A DNA stretch of 64,000 bases from positions 37,420-101,419 of the forward strand of contig DMMY01000022.1 of the NCBI GenBank assembly GCA_003452935.1, in the 5' to 3' direction. A model generated the notes under the pieces. The model was given only the letters and a program-made list of their open reading frames with translations, was not told the DNA's origin and made no database searches. Of this stretch, positions 25,183 through 34,029 are shown in pieces. The translations under genes were made by a program, and so were the position numbers. The DNA is from Elusimicrobiota bacterium. Its GTDB lineage: Bacteria; Elusimicrobiota; Elusimicrobia; UBA1565; UBA9628. The stretch's first letter is position 1; every line of letters begins with the position of its first letter.

Positions 25183-25875
25183 ATCCGCGCCGTCATCTTC
25201 GACATCGACAACACCCTGACCGACTTCATGAGGATGAAGCGGGCGGCCGTGGACTCGGCCGTCGAGAGCATGATCGACGCTGGTCTGCAGGTGCGCAAGG
25301 ACGTCATGGTCGAGAAGATATTCGAGACCTACTGGAAAGAGGGCGTCGAGGATCAGAAGATTTTCGACAAGGTCCTCAAGAAGGAGTTCGGCGGCATCGA
25401 CTACAAGCTGCTGGCCGCGGGCATCGTGGGCTACCGCCGCGCCAAGGCCGGGATCATGGCCCTTTATCCGCACGTCAGCCTGACTCTTTTGGAGATCATG
25501 CGCCTGGGCATCAGGAGCGTGGCCCTTTCCGACGCGCCCAAGCTGGAGGTGTGGCTGCGCATCGTGGGCTTGGGCCTGCATCATTACTTCGACCAAGTCA
25601 TCACCTCGGAAGACCTGGGCGCGCGCAAGCCCGCGCCCGAGCCATTCCGCAAGGCCCTGGATATGCTGGGCACCAAGCCCGAGGAGACGCTGATGGTGGG
25701 AGATTGGGCTGAGCGCGACATGAAGGGCGCCCTCGACCTCGGCATCCGGACGGCCTGGGCCAAGTACGGCGACACCCACGGCACCGAGGATTCGGGCGCG
25801 GAGTTCGTGCTGTCCGACATCCAGGAGCTGGTGGGCATCATCCGCAAGGAGAACGCGGTTTCATGCTGCGGTTGA
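25180..25875 (+). CDS. HAD-superfamily hydrolase
   Basis: Predicted phosphatase of 231 residues. Motif I F-D-I-D-N-T-L-T is at residues 7-14. A helical cap region follows, then motif II S-D-A, Lys in A-R-K-P-A-P-E-P and motif IV V-G-D-W-A-E-R-D. The substrate is unknown. I chose the GTG at 25180 because the GGGGGAG of the last repeat unit lies 7 nt before it and homology starts there. An open frame extends upstream through the repeat but encodes repeat sequence. Overlaps the protease gene by 13 bases. Confidence 0.87.
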   Translation: MIRAVIFDIDNTLTDFMRMKRAAVDSAVESMIDAGLQVRKDVMVEKIFETYWKEGVEDQKIFDKVLKKEFGGIDYKLLAAGIVGYRRAKAGIMALYPHVSLTLLEIMRLGIRSVALSDAPKLEVWLRIVGLGLHHYFDQVITSEDLGARKPAPEPFRKALDMLGTKPEETLMVGDWAERDMKGALDLGIRTAWAKYGDTHGTEDSGAEFVLSDIQELVGIIRKENAVSCCG

Positions 25876-27521
25876 TCCTGGCCTCGGCCCTGCTGGGCTT
25901 GGCCGATTCCTCTTGGGCCCTCAAGACCGAATTGCTTCGGGGCCTTCTGGGAAGCGGTCCCGTCGTGGAAATCGTGGCCGAGCGCGTGCTGGTGAAGTTT
26001 TCCACCACTGCCGCCGCGGGTCAGAAGGCCGCGGCCCTGCAGACCGTGGGCGGCAGCGTGAGCAACGAGCTCTTGGGTTGGACGATCGTTGAGCTCCCGC
26101 CGGGCAGGGGCGTCATGGGCGCTATCGACCAGCTCAAGGGCCTGCCGGGGGTGGAGATGGCGGCTCCGGATCATGTCTACCGCCCCAATTTGGTCCCGAA
26201 CGATCCCGGAGTGCCCCAGCAATACGCGCTCAGCCAGGTTAATGCTTTCGCGGCGTGGGAGTTCGGCACGGGATCGAGCAACAAGGTGACCATAGCGGTC
26301 ATCGATTCGGGCATCAAGGGAGATCAGCCCGACCTGGCGCCCAAGCTTCTTAACTCCGGCGGGGTTCAAAGCCAGTTCTTCAATCCGAACGCCGGAGGCG
26401 CTCAATCGGCCAACCACCCTCCGACTCCGGCGTGCAATCATGCCACGCGCACGGCCAGCATCGCGGCGGCCGCCTCGGGCAACGGAATCGGGATCGCGGG
26501 CATTTCCTGGGGAGCGCAGCTTTTGTCGCTCAAGATATTCCACGACAACGACTGCAACACCACCGGGAGCTGTCCCGGCACCTGCGCGACCAGCGACTCG
26601 GCCATGGCCGCCGCCATCGACTATGCGACCAGCCTGCAGAACAACGCGGCCGTGGGCAAGGTCGTGATCAATCTCAGCGTCGGCGGCCCGGGGTCGTGTC
26701 CCGGCTGTCCGGGAGCGAACTGCATCGCGCTGACCCAGACGGCCATCGCCAACGCCGTGGCCGCGGGCATCCCCGTGGTGATCTCCGCGGGCAATCAGCC
26801 TTATTGCAGCAGCGGCGCCACGGGCATCAACGCGCCGGCCAATTGCGCGGGAACCGGCGGACCCAGCGGCGTCATACCCGTGGGCGCGACGGATTCCAAC
26901 AATTCCATCACCGCGTTCTCCTGCACGGGGCCGGAACTGGCCGCCAACGGCGTCGTGGCTCCGGGCGGCAGCGTGCTCGTCGACGATATCTCCGGGGCGA
27001 CGACGCAGGATTCCGGCACCTCTTTTTCCGCGCCCCACGTGGCCGGTTTGGCGGCCTTGATTCTCTCCGAGAAGCCGGCCTTGAACGCCATCGAGGTGCA
27101 GAACGTGATCCGCGCGGCCGCGGACAATATCGGGGTCGCGGGCCTCATGGGCTTGGATGCCGGCGGCCGTCCTCTAGGCAACACCAGCGGGGCGGGCCGC
27201 ATCAACGCCTTTCGCGCCATGCGCCTGGCGGTCAAGGGCACCTTGGCGGATTTCGCCGGGGACCAGGAGGCCATCGCTTTTCCCAATCCTTTCCGCGTCT
27301 CCCGGACCGGGGCGGTTTCATTCTCGGTTCCGACCGGCCTGCAGGGAACCAAGACGGCGATCAAGATATATGCCTCCAGCGGCGAGTTCGTCCGGGAGCT
27401 TTCCGGTCTGACTTGGGACGGGAAAAACACGAGCGGCAATCCCGTGGCCACCGGGACCTACATCTTCGTCGTTTCCACGGACAAGGGCACGACCCGCGGC
27501 CGCGTGGCGGTGATCCGGTGA
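25863..27521 (+). CDS. Secreted subtilisin-like serine protease with FlgD-like C-terminal domain
   Basis: 552 residues. A signal peptide (about 1-19) and an inhibitor-I9-like propeptide (about 35-105) precede the S8 catalytic domain. The catalytic Asp is in A-V-I-D-S-G, the His in C-N-H-A-T-R-T-A-S, the oxyanion Asn in S-A-G-N and the Ser in S-G-T-S-F-S-A-P-H-V-A-G. The usual H-G-T-H-V-A-G box is altered around the His. The last 90 residues form an F-P-N-P-F...Y-I-F-V-V domain like those used for surface sorting in Bacteroidota and Elusimicrobiota. Many Cys pairs suggest disulfides. Probably exported. Confidence 0.88.
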   Translation: MLRLILASALLGLADSSWALKTELLRGLLGSGPVVEIVAERVLVKFSTTAAAGQKAAALQTVGGSVSNELLGWTIVELPPGRGVMGAIDQLKGLPGVEMAAPDHVYRPNLVPNDPGVPQQYALSQVNAFAAWEFGTGSSNKVTIAVIDSGIKGDQPDLAPKLLNSGGVQSQFFNPNAGGAQSANHPPTPACNHATRTASIAAAASGNGIGIAGISWGAQLLSLKIFHDNDCNTTGSCPGTCATSDSAMAAAIDYATSLQNNAAVGKVVINLSVGGPGSCPGCPGANCIALTQTAIANAVAAGIPVVISAGNQPYCSSGATGINAPANCAGTGGPSGVIPVGATDSNNSITAFSCTGPELAANGVVAPGGSVLVDDISGATTQDSGTSFSAPHVAGLAALILSEKPALNAIEVQNVIRAAADNIGVAGLMGLDAGGRPLGNTSGAGRINAFRAMRLAVKGTLADFAGDQEAIAFPNPFRVSRTGAVSFSVPTGLQGTKTAIKIYASSGEFVRELSGLTWDGKNTSGNPVATGTYIFVVSTDKGTTRGRVAVIR

Positions 27522-27771
27522 AGGCCGATGTCTGCGGGCATGCAGAGAGGTCTTTGGGCCTATCATTGATTGGCATGAAGACATGGCGACTTTTGAAACA
27601 AATTATGACGTTAACAAATACATTTTTCCTTGTTTCACCTTCAGCGCTGGCGGTAAGTTGTTAAAAAGTGCTTATTAATCATGATTTTTTCTTTCTCCAG
27701 GTCGCCATTTAATAATGACCCTGGAAATTGCGTACAATTGGGCGATGAATCGTTGAACGTCCGAGGCTTAT
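27522..27771. other. Intergenic, AT-rich, possible small inverted-repeat element
   Basis: No gene is seen. An AT-rich stretch (27583-27716) is bounded by ATGGCGAC (27582-27589) and its inverse GTCGCCAT (27702-27709). The short ends make a mobile-element call doubtful. The DUF192 promoter probably lies in the right part. Confidence 0.35.
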
Positions 27772-28110
27772 TTGATAGCTTTTAATCGCACGCGCGGGCA
27801 GGCCATCGCGTCCCGGGTCGAAAAGGCCGAGGATTACGACTCGCGCGCGCGCGGGCTTTTGGGCCGCAAGACCATGGCCGCAGATGAGGGGCTCTGGATC
27901 GTCCCCTGCCCCATGATCCACACCCTGTTCATGAGGTTCCCGATAGACGTGATCTTCCTGGACCGGGAGTCCAGAGTGGTGCGCGTGGTGGAAAACTTGA
28001 AGCCCTGGCGAATGTCGCCTTGGGTTTTTCGGGCTCGCAGCGTTCTGGAATTGGCGGGAGGAACTCTCAAGGGTTCCGTGCGTCCGGGCGATTGTCTCGA
28101 GATCAAGTGA
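27772..28110 (+). CDS. DUF192 family protein
   Basis: 112 residues; a small beta-rich domain family (ProK/DUF192) of unknown biochemical function. Conserved features visible are A-R-G-L-L-G-R, the G-L-W-I-x-P-C-x-x-I-H-T-x-F-M-R-F-P-I-D-V-I-F-L-D stretch and V-L-E-L-x-x-G. The TTG start at 27772 has GAGG about 6 nt upstream. No signal peptide. It is followed by the PilB gene after 10 nt, so they are probably cotranscribed. Confidence 0.87.
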   Translation: MIAFNRTRGQAIASRVEKAEDYDSRARGLLGRKTMAADEGLWIVPCPMIHTLFMRFPIDVIFLDRESRVVRVVENLKPWRMSPWVFRARSVLELAGGTLKGSVRPGDCLEIK

Positions 28111-28120
28111 GGTAGAGGGC

Positions 28121-29923
28121 ATGGCTGTCAAAGGTCTGCAGAGAAGGAAGACGGTCGCGGAGATCCTGGGCGAACGCAAGATCTTGAGCGAGGAGCAGCT
28201 CAAGACCGCCGACGCCGACTCCAAGAAGAACAACAAGACCCTGCAGCAGTCCATACTCGACCTCAATCTCCTGGGCAAGTCGCAGCTGCTCAAGTGCCTT
28301 TCCGAGGAATGGCAGGTCAAGGCCGTGGACCTCAATCAGATGGACGTGGAGGCGGAGATCGCCAAGATCATCCCCGAGGCCGTGGCCCGCAGGCACCATG
28401 CCATCCCCTTCGCCAAGGAAGAGAGCGTCTTGTTCGTGGCCATGGCCGATCCGCGGGATTTTTTCGTCTCCGAGGACATCCAGCTGCGCACGGGCCTTGA
28501 TATCCAGCCGTACCTGGCCTTGCCCCAGGACATCATAGCCGCTCTGGACGCGGCCTACGGCAAGGGCGAGGGCGCGGCCATGAACCGGCTCGTGGCGGAC
28601 ATGGCCAAGAAGCAGGAGGAAGGCGCTCCGGCGGCCGAAGGCATGGAAGTCGTCAAGGAGGAGGCCAAGGCCGACATCACGGACGTGGACGCTTCCGCGC
28701 CCGAGGTGGAGAAACTGGTCAACGCCATCATCCTGGGCGCCCTCTCCATGAAGGCCTCGGACATCCACATCGAGCCCTTCGAGGACGCCACGGGCAAGAA
28801 CTCCAAGGTCCTGTTGCGCTACCGGGTCGACGGCATGCTCATCCCCGGACCCTTTACCGTGCCCTGGGGCTACCGCCAGGCGGTCTCGGCGAAGATCAAG
28901 ATCATGAGCAACTCCATGAACATCACGGAGCGGCGCATCCCCCAGTCCGGCCGCATCCAGATCCTGGCCCAAGGCAACCCCATCGAGTTCCGCGTGGAAA
29001 TGGTGCCCACGGTTTACGGCGAGAGCTGCGTCATGCGCATACTGGACCGCAAATCCGTCCAGGTCGACATCATGAAGATGGGTTTTTTGCAGGACACCTT
29101 GGACAAGTTCCTGGGGCTGCTCAAGGGCATCGGCGGCAAGAAGAACTTCGGCCTCATCGTGGTCTGCGGGCCGACCGGCTCCGGAAAATCCACCACGCTC
29201 TACGCGGCTCTCAACCACGTCAACCGGCCCGACATCAAGATTCTGACCGCGGAGAACCCGGTCGAATACAACCTCGACGGCATCGTCCAGGTCCCGGTCA
29301 ACCCGGACCTCAAGCTCGGGGAGAACAAGAAGTTCGATTTCGCCACGGCCCTGCGCTCCTTCCTGCGCCTGGACCCGGACGTCATCATGGTCGGCGAGAT
29401 CCGGGACAAGGAGACCGCGCACATCGCCATGGAGGCCGCCATGACCGGCCACCTGGTTTTTTCCACCATCCATACCAACGACGCCTCGTCGACGATCTCG
29501 CGCCTGACCGACATGGGCTTGCCGGCGTTCATGGTCGTCAGCACGGTCAAGGCGATCCTGGCCCAGCGGCTGGGCCGCCGCTTGTGTCCCGAATGCAAGG
29601 TTCCTCATGATCCGACGCCCGAGGAAGTGAAGATTTTCAAGGAGAACGGCGTGGAGCTGCCCGCGGGGAGCAAGATCCACGGTCCTCCGCCGGATGGCGG
29701 CTGCGAGGTCTGCAAGAACATCGGTTTCAAGGGGCGCGTCGGCATGCATGAGCTGCTGGTGATGTCCGAGGGCCTGCGCACCTTCTGCTTGAAGGACGTG
29801 GCCGCGGACCCGGTTCGCGTGGAGGCCATGAAGGAGGGCATGCGGCTCATCGTGCAGGACGGCCTCGAGAAGGTCAAGATGGGACTGACCACGGTCCGGG
29901 AAGTCCTGGGGGGCACGGAGTAG
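28121..29923 (+). CDS. pilB: Type IV pilus assembly ATPase PilB (GspE family)
   Basis: Hexameric ATPase powering pilin polymerisation at the inner membrane, 600 residues. An N-terminal MshEN/T2SSE-N-type region (about 1-140) precedes the ATPase core with Walker A G-P-T-G-S-G-K-S-T, an Asp box, Walker B R-S-F-L-R-L-D-P-D-V-I-M-V-G-E-I-R-D and the His box T-G-H-L-V-F-S-T-I-H-T-N-D-A. A tetracysteine zinc site C-P-E-C...C-E-V-C-K lies in the C-terminal part. MshEN domains can bind c-di-GMP, and the next gene encodes an HD-GYP protein 3 nt downstream. Confidence 0.93.
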   Translation: MAVKGLQRRKTVAEILGERKILSEEQLKTADADSKKNNKTLQQSILDLNLLGKSQLLKCLSEEWQVKAVDLNQMDVEAEIAKIIPEAVARRHHAIPFAKEESVLFVAMADPRDFFVSEDIQLRTGLDIQPYLALPQDIIAALDAAYGKGEGAAMNRLVADMAKKQEEGAPAAEGMEVVKEEAKADITDVDASAPEVEKLVNAIILGALSMKASDIHIEPFEDATGKNSKVLLRYRVDGMLIPGPFTVPWGYRQAVSAKIKIMSNSMNITERRIPQSGRIQILAQGNPIEFRVEMVPTVYGESCVMRILDRKSVQVDIMKMGFLQDTLDKFLGLLKGIGGKKNFGLIVVCGPTGSGKSTTLYAALNHVNRPDIKILTAENPVEYNLDGIVQVPVNPDLKLGENKKFDFATALRSFLRLDPDVIMVGEIRDKETAHIAMEAAMTGHLVFSTIHTNDASSTISRLTDMGLPAFMVVSTVKAILAQRLGRRLCPECKVPHDPTPEEVKIFKENGVELPAGSKIHGPPPDGGCEVCKNIGFKGRVGMHELLVMSEGLRTFCLKDVAADPVRVEAMKEGMRLIVQDGLEKVKMGLTTVREVLGGTE

Positions 29924-29926
29924 ACC

Positions 29927-31036
29927 ATGGCAGACACCCAGAAAGCCGTCGCCGACCCGGCCGCGGGCGGGATGGACGTCAAGACCGCCCTTGAGCTGTT
30001 CTCGATCGCGGGAAGCCTGAACTCGACTTTGGACCTGGATTATCTCCTTCAGAAGATCGGGGCCGCGGCCGAGGATCTGCTGGATTCCGAGGCCAGCGCC
30101 ATCATGCTGGTGACCGACGACAAAAAGCGTCTCTTCTTCAAGGTCGCCTCGGGCGAAAAGGCCAAGGCCTTGAAGACCATGACCCTGCCCATCGGACAGG
30201 GCATCGGCGGCTGGGTGGCCCAGCACCGCAAGCCCGAGGTCGTAAACGATTGCCGCAGCGACCCCCGCTTCGCGGGCAAGTTCGACAAGGCCTCCGGATT
30301 CGTGACCCGTTCCCTGCTGTGCGTGCCCATGGAATTTCGCGGGGACCTCGTGGGCGTAGTCGAGGTGCTCAATAAGCGCAGCGGGGGCTACACCGAGGCT
30401 CATATCGGGCTGCTCTCCAGCCTCGCGAGCCTGGCCTCCGTCGCCATCACCAACAGCAAGATCATTTCGGAGCAGAAGAATTTCTTCTCCCATATCATGG
30501 AGCTGCTGGTAGGCGTCATCGAGACCTCCCAACCCAACATGACCGAGCATCCGGTGCGCTCGGCCAAGCTGGCCTGCGCCATCGGCCGGGCCATGGGCGT
30601 CGACGAATACGAATACCGCATGCTCTACTACGCCGGCATCCTTCACGACGTGGGCTACGTGGCCTTCAAGAACCAGCGCATGCTGGCGGACATGGGCGCC
30701 ATGAGCGTTTCCGACGAGATGCATCCCCTCCTTTCCGCCAAGATGCTGGAAGGCATCAAGATGCTGGAAGGGGCCTTGCCCTACATCAAGCACCACCACG
30801 AACGCTTCGACGGCACGGGTTATCCCGGCAGGATCAAGGGCGAAGACATCCCCATGGGCGCGCGCATCCTCTCCCTGGTCGAAGCCATGGAGGAGCTGCG
30901 CCGCATGGGAGTCCCGGTCGAGGAGCTCGAGAAGCGTTCCGTTGCCGAGGCCAACGGCGGCAAGGGCACGCGCTTCGATCCCCAGGTCGTCGAGGCCTTC
31001 ATCGAGGTTCTCTCGGCGCAGGGCGGGGCGTGGTGA
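29927..31036 (+). CDS. GAF-HD-GYP protein (probable c-di-GMP phosphodiesterase, possibly degenerate)
   Basis: 369 residues. The GAF domain (about 20-180) is followed by HD-GYP (about 190-365), with H-D in I-L-H-D-V-G-Y and the signature H-H-H-E-R-F-D-G-T-G-Y-P-G-R-I-K-G-E-D-I-P. The usual following V-A-D-x-x-D-A-L reads L-V-E-A-M-E-E-L, so two conserved Asp residues are replaced by Glu and the segment is short. Activity is therefore uncertain. Its position directly after pilB suggests a role in pilus control. Confidence 0.87.
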   Translation: MADTQKAVADPAAGGMDVKTALELFSIAGSLNSTLDLDYLLQKIGAAAEDLLDSEASAIMLVTDDKKRLFFKVASGEKAKALKTMTLPIGQGIGGWVAQHRKPEVVNDCRSDPRFAGKFDKASGFVTRSLLCVPMEFRGDLVGVVEVLNKRSGGYTEAHIGLLSSLASLASVAITNSKIISEQKNFFSHIMELLVGVIETSQPNMTEHPVRSAKLACAIGRAMGVDEYEYRMLYYAGILHDVGYVAFKNQRMLADMGAMSVSDEMHPLLSAKMLEGIKMLEGALPYIKHHHERFDGTGYPGRIKGEDIPMGARILSLVEAMEELRRMGVPVEELEKRSVAEANGGKGTRFDPQVVEAFIEVLSAQGGAW

Positions 31037-31037
31037 C

Positions 31038-32597
31038 ATGAACGATCCCAAGAAGCAGCGGCACCAGCATCCTCCCACGACCCGCCTCGAGGAGATGCGC
31101 TCCCGCGTGCGCCGGGCCGCGGCCGGGGGAGGCCCCGAGGCGGCGGCGCGCCAGCATGCCGCCGGCAAGCTCACGGCTCGAGAGCGCATCGATTTGCTTT
31201 TGGACGCGGGCAGTTTCGAGGAGGTGGGCCTCTTGGTCGAGGGCAAGGGCGCGGGCGCCTTGGGCGACGGGGTCGTGGCCGGTTTCGGACGGGTCCACGG
31301 GCGCTCCATCTGCCTCTATGCCCAGGACTACACGGTTTGGAGCGGCACCCTGGGCGCGGCGCACGCCCGCAAGATATGCAAGGTCCTCGATCTCGCCCTG
31401 GAGGCGGGCCTGCCGGTCGTGGCCTTGTGCGACTCGGCCGGAACCCGGCTGGAGGAGGGAGTGGACTCGCTGGGAGGCACCGGCGACGTCTTCTCCCGTC
31501 ATGCGCTGGCTTCCGGCCGCGTGCCCCAGATTTCGGCGATCCTCGGTCCCTGCGCGGGCGGGGCGGTCTATGCCCCGGCCCTGACGGATTTCGTGTTCAT
31601 GATCGAAGGCACCAGCCATATCTACATGACCTCCCCGGAATTGGCGGCCGCGGCCACGGGCGAGAGCTGCGATCCGGAATCGCTGGGCGGGGCCGCCATG
31701 CACGGCAGCCGTTCCGGGGTCTGCCATTTTTTGGCCGGCTCCGAGCCGGACTGCTTCCGCCAGATCCGGGAACTGCTGGCCTATTTGCCCCAGAACTGCC
31801 GCGAGCGGGCCAAGCCGGTCATGCCGGCCGACGATCCTCGCCGCGTCAGCGAGGCGTTGGGCGCGATCGCGGAGATGGACCCCAAGCGCCCCTACCGCAT
31901 CCATGAAGTCATCTGGGAGATCGCGGACGGCCATCAATTCCTCGAGGTTCACAAGAGTTTCGCGCGCAACATCGTCGTCGGCCTTATGCGCCTTAACGGA
32001 GAAACCGTGGGCCTGGTGGCCAATAATCCCGCCCATCTGTCCGGGTCGCTGGATATCGACGCCAGCGAGAAAGCCGCCCGGTTCGTTCGTTTCTGCGACT
32101 GCTTCAACCTGCCCCTGCTGACCTTGGTCGACGTGCCGGGCTACTGGCCCGGGACGCAGCAGGAATTCAACGGCATCGTGCGCAAGGGGGCGAAGCTGGC
32201 GTACGCCTACTGTCGGGCCAGCGTCCCCAAGGTCACCGTGGTCCTGCGCAAGGCTTACGGAGGAGCCTATGAGGTCATGGGTTCCAAGCATATCCGGGCG
32301 GACATGAACTTCGCCTGGCCCGGCGCCGAGATCGCGGTCATGGGGCCGGCGCGGGCCGTGGACGTCCTATGGGCGGATCAAATCCGGGCGGCCGCGGATC
32401 CGGACGCGGCGAGGCGGGAATTCATGGCCGAGTATTCGCGGGACTTCGCCTCCCCCTATGGGGCGGCGCGGCGGGGCTACGTCGACGAGGTCATAGACGC
32501 CCGCGAAACGCGGCCGAAAATCATCCGCGCCCTGCAGTTCTTGCGCAACAAGCGGCGCGACGCTATCGTCAAGAAACACGGCAACATGCCGCTCTGA
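31038..32597 (+). CDS. Acyl-CoA carboxylase, carboxyltransferase (beta) subunit
   Basis: 519 residues, crotonase-like carboxyltransferase of the propionyl-CoA carboxylase/methylmalonyl-CoA decarboxylase group. Two halves are visible: the N-half with A-G-T-R-L-E-E-G-V and G-P-C-A-G-G-A-V-Y, and the C-half with D-V-P-G-Y-W-P-G-T-Q-Q-E, R-K-A-Y-G-G-A-Y and M-G-P. No biotin carboxylase, biotin carrier or decarboxylase membrane subunit is nearby, so its complex is unknown. The ATG at 31038 follows the HD-GYP stop by 1 nt. Confidence 0.9.
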   Translation: MNDPKKQRHQHPPTTRLEEMRSRVRRAAAGGGPEAAARQHAAGKLTARERIDLLLDAGSFEEVGLLVEGKGAGALGDGVVAGFGRVHGRSICLYAQDYTVWSGTLGAAHARKICKVLDLALEAGLPVVALCDSAGTRLEEGVDSLGGTGDVFSRHALASGRVPQISAILGPCAGGAVYAPALTDFVFMIEGTSHIYMTSPELAAAATGESCDPESLGGAAMHGSRSGVCHFLAGSEPDCFRQIRELLAYLPQNCRERAKPVMPADDPRRVSEALGAIAEMDPKRPYRIHEVIWEIADGHQFLEVHKSFARNIVVGLMRLNGETVGLVANNPAHLSGSLDIDASEKAARFVRFCDCFNLPLLTLVDVPGYWPGTQQEFNGIVRKGAKLAYAYCRASVPKVTVVLRKAYGGAYEVMGSKHIRADMNFAWPGAEIAVMGPARAVDVLWADQIRAAADPDAARREFMAEYSRDFASPYGAARRGYVDEVIDARETRPKIIRALQFLRNKRRDAIVKKHGNMPL

Positions 32598-32634
32598 TGC
32601 GATTTGAGATATCGACATACCCGAGGAGGGGACG

Positions 32635-33360
32635 ATGACCAGGATTTTCTTGTGCCTTCTGGCGCTGTTGGCCGCGGCGCCGGCGCGGGCGGACGTCTAC
32701 GGCGGCTTCGAGGAGTTCGCGGACTCCGGGGCCTTGAGGCCGTTCAGCCGGGACCTGGGCGGAGTCCTGGGCTCGGCCACTTATCACAGCGGACGGTCCT
32801 TGGGCTTTTCCGGCTTCGACATCGGCGCGCGCGTCGGGGCTCAGTTGTCCCCGGACAAGGACGACCGCATCCTGCGCAATAAGGGAGTGCGGAGCTTCGG
32901 TCTGCCTTGGATCCAGGCCGAGATCGGCCTGCCCTACCGTTTCGACGGGTTCATCCGCGGCATCAGCTATGAGGGCCTGACCATAGCGGGCGGCGGCTTG
33001 CGTTACGGGCTTTTGAAGAGCTCGGACAAGGCCTGGGCGCCGCAGCTGCTGGTGTCCGCGGTCGCGCACTCGGTCGTGCACCAGCATTTTTCCGCCAGCC
33101 ATCTGGGCGGGAACCTGGTTTTTTCCATGGGCACGCCGAAGTTCAATCCGTATCTGGGCGCGGGCCTGGACCGGACGAACTTGGTCGTCCGGTCCTCAAG
33201 ACTCGACCCCGCCATCAACGGCGCCACGGTCACGACCGCCGAGAGCCGCTTCACCGCGGGCATGCGCCTGCGCTTGTGGACCTTCGGCTATTTGAACGCG
33301 GCTTACAACGTGGTGCACGGCACCAGCGGCGCCGAGGCCGGGCTCGGGGTCAGGTTCTAG
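32635..33360 (+). CDS. Exported, probably outer-membrane beta-barrel protein
   Basis: 241 residues with a clear signal peptide (M-T-R-I-F-L-C-L-L-A-L-L-A-A-A-P-A-R-A). Alternating hydrophobic strands with many Gly and aromatic residues follow, ending in ...G-L-G-V-R-F, a C-terminal Phe as expected of outer-membrane barrels. GAGGAGGGG precedes the ATG. No named family is recognised. It converges with smpB, overlapping by 4 bases. Confidence 0.7.
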   Translation: MTRIFLCLLALLAAAPARADVYGGFEEFADSGALRPFSRDLGGVLGSATYHSGRSLGFSGFDIGARVGAQLSPDKDDRILRNKGVRSFGLPWIQAEIGLPYRFDGFIRGISYEGLTIAGGGLRYGLLKSSDKAWAPQLLVSAVAHSVVHQHFSASHLGGNLVFSMGTPKFNPYLGAGLDRTNLVVRSSRLDPAINGATVTTAESRFTAGMRLRLWTFGYLNAAYNVVHGTSGAEAGLGVRF

Positions 33361-33845
33361 CCCCGGTATTTGCCTTTGAAGCTTTTTTCGGCCTCGCGGG
33401 CCAGGGCCTTCTTCTTGAGATCGTCGCGGCGGTCCGGCCCGCTCTTGCCGCGGGCCAGGGCCAGGGCCACCTTGGCCCAGCCCTTGCGGAAATAAACCTC
33501 CAGGGGGATGAGGGTCAAGCCCTTGGTCTGCAGGCTCCTGCCGATGCGGCCGATGTCTCCCCTGCGCATGAGAAGCTTGCGCGTGCGCCGCGGGTCCAGC
33601 GGATCGGTCGAGGTGTTGAACTGGTAGGGGGGGATGTAAAAATTGAACAGGAAGAGCTCCCCGCCCTCGTGGCGGCCGAAGCAGCCGTCGAGCGAGGCAT
33701 GGCCTTTGCGCAGGGATTTTACCTCGGGGCCGACCAGGCATAGGCCGGCCTCGAAGACCTCCATGATCTCATAGTACTGGCGGGCCTTGCGGTGGGTGGC
33801 GACGATCTGCTTTTCTTCCTTTTCTTCTTTCTTGTTCTTGCTCAT
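33357..33845 (-). CDS. smpB: SsrA-binding protein SmpB
   Basis: tmRNA partner in trans-translation, 162 residues. The hallmark stretches are A-R-Q-Y-Y-E-I-M-E-V-F-E-A-G, G-P-E-V-K-S-L-R-K-G-H-A-S-L, the P-P-Y-x-x-N block, R-K-L-L-M-R-R and a basic C-terminal tail with K-K-K-A-L-A-R-E. The Lys/Glu-rich N-terminal extension is common. The ssrA RNA itself is not found in the window. Confidence 0.95.
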   Translation of the reverse strand: MSKNKKEEKEEKQIVATHRKARQYYEIMEVFEAGLCLVGPEVKSLRKGHASLDGCFGRHEGGELFLFNFYIPPYQFNTSTDPLDPRRTRKLLMRRGDIGRIGRSLQTKGLTLIPLEVYFRKGWAKVALALARGKSGPDRRDDLKKKALAREAEKSFKGKYRG

Positions 33846-33855
33846 GGCTAATTTT

Positions 33856-33864
33856 TGCTAGAAT
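33856..33864 (+). promoter_or_regulatory. Candidate extended -10 for tRNA-Leu
   Basis: TGC-TAGAAT lies 43 nt before the tRNA 5' end. The same TTGCTAGAAT string is placed before the PEBP-family gene. A -35 is not obvious. Confidence 0.35.
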
Positions 33865-33907
33865 GCTGATTGTATCACAGCTCTTTGACTTTTGCCATAG
33901 CAGAATC

Positions 33908-33993
33908 GGGCAGGTGGCGGAATGGCAGACGCGTACGGCTCAGGACCGTATGGCCGCAAGGCCTTGGGGGTTCAAGTCCCCCCCTGCCCACCA
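33908..33993 (+). tRNA. tRNA-Leu (CAG)
   Basis: 86 nt with encoded CCA. The acceptor GGGCAGG pairs with CCTGCCC. The anticodon stem TACGG/CCGTA carries the loop CTCAGGA (anticodon CAG). The long variable arm GGCC-GCAA-GGCC is typical of class II tRNAs. The T-arm is GGGGG-TTCAAGT-CCCCC. Confidence 0.97.
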
Positions 33994-34029
33994 TTTCAAG
34001 GACGTGCCTTTAATCACGGGATTAACGGG

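Noticed and set aside
24205..25779. 524-codon minus-strand frame antisense to efp, the repeat and the HAD gene
   Set aside because: It reads through the tandem repeat, giving repetitive peptide, and is antisense to two conserved genes.
27582..27709. Mobile element bounded by ATGGCGAC inverted ends
   Set aside because: Only 8 bp of inverted match, no other copy in the window and no ORF; could be chance.
28103..31309. 1068-codon open frame antisense to pilB and the HD-GYP gene
   Set aside because: It is a mirror frame of GC-rich coding DNA, rich in His/Gly/Asp/Leu low complexity, with no recognisable domain; the opposite strand has full, conserved enzymes.
33994..34029. Integration (att) site at the tRNA-Leu 3' end
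   Set aside because: No repeat of the tRNA 3' end and no integrase or phage gene downstream; the pilin locus follows.
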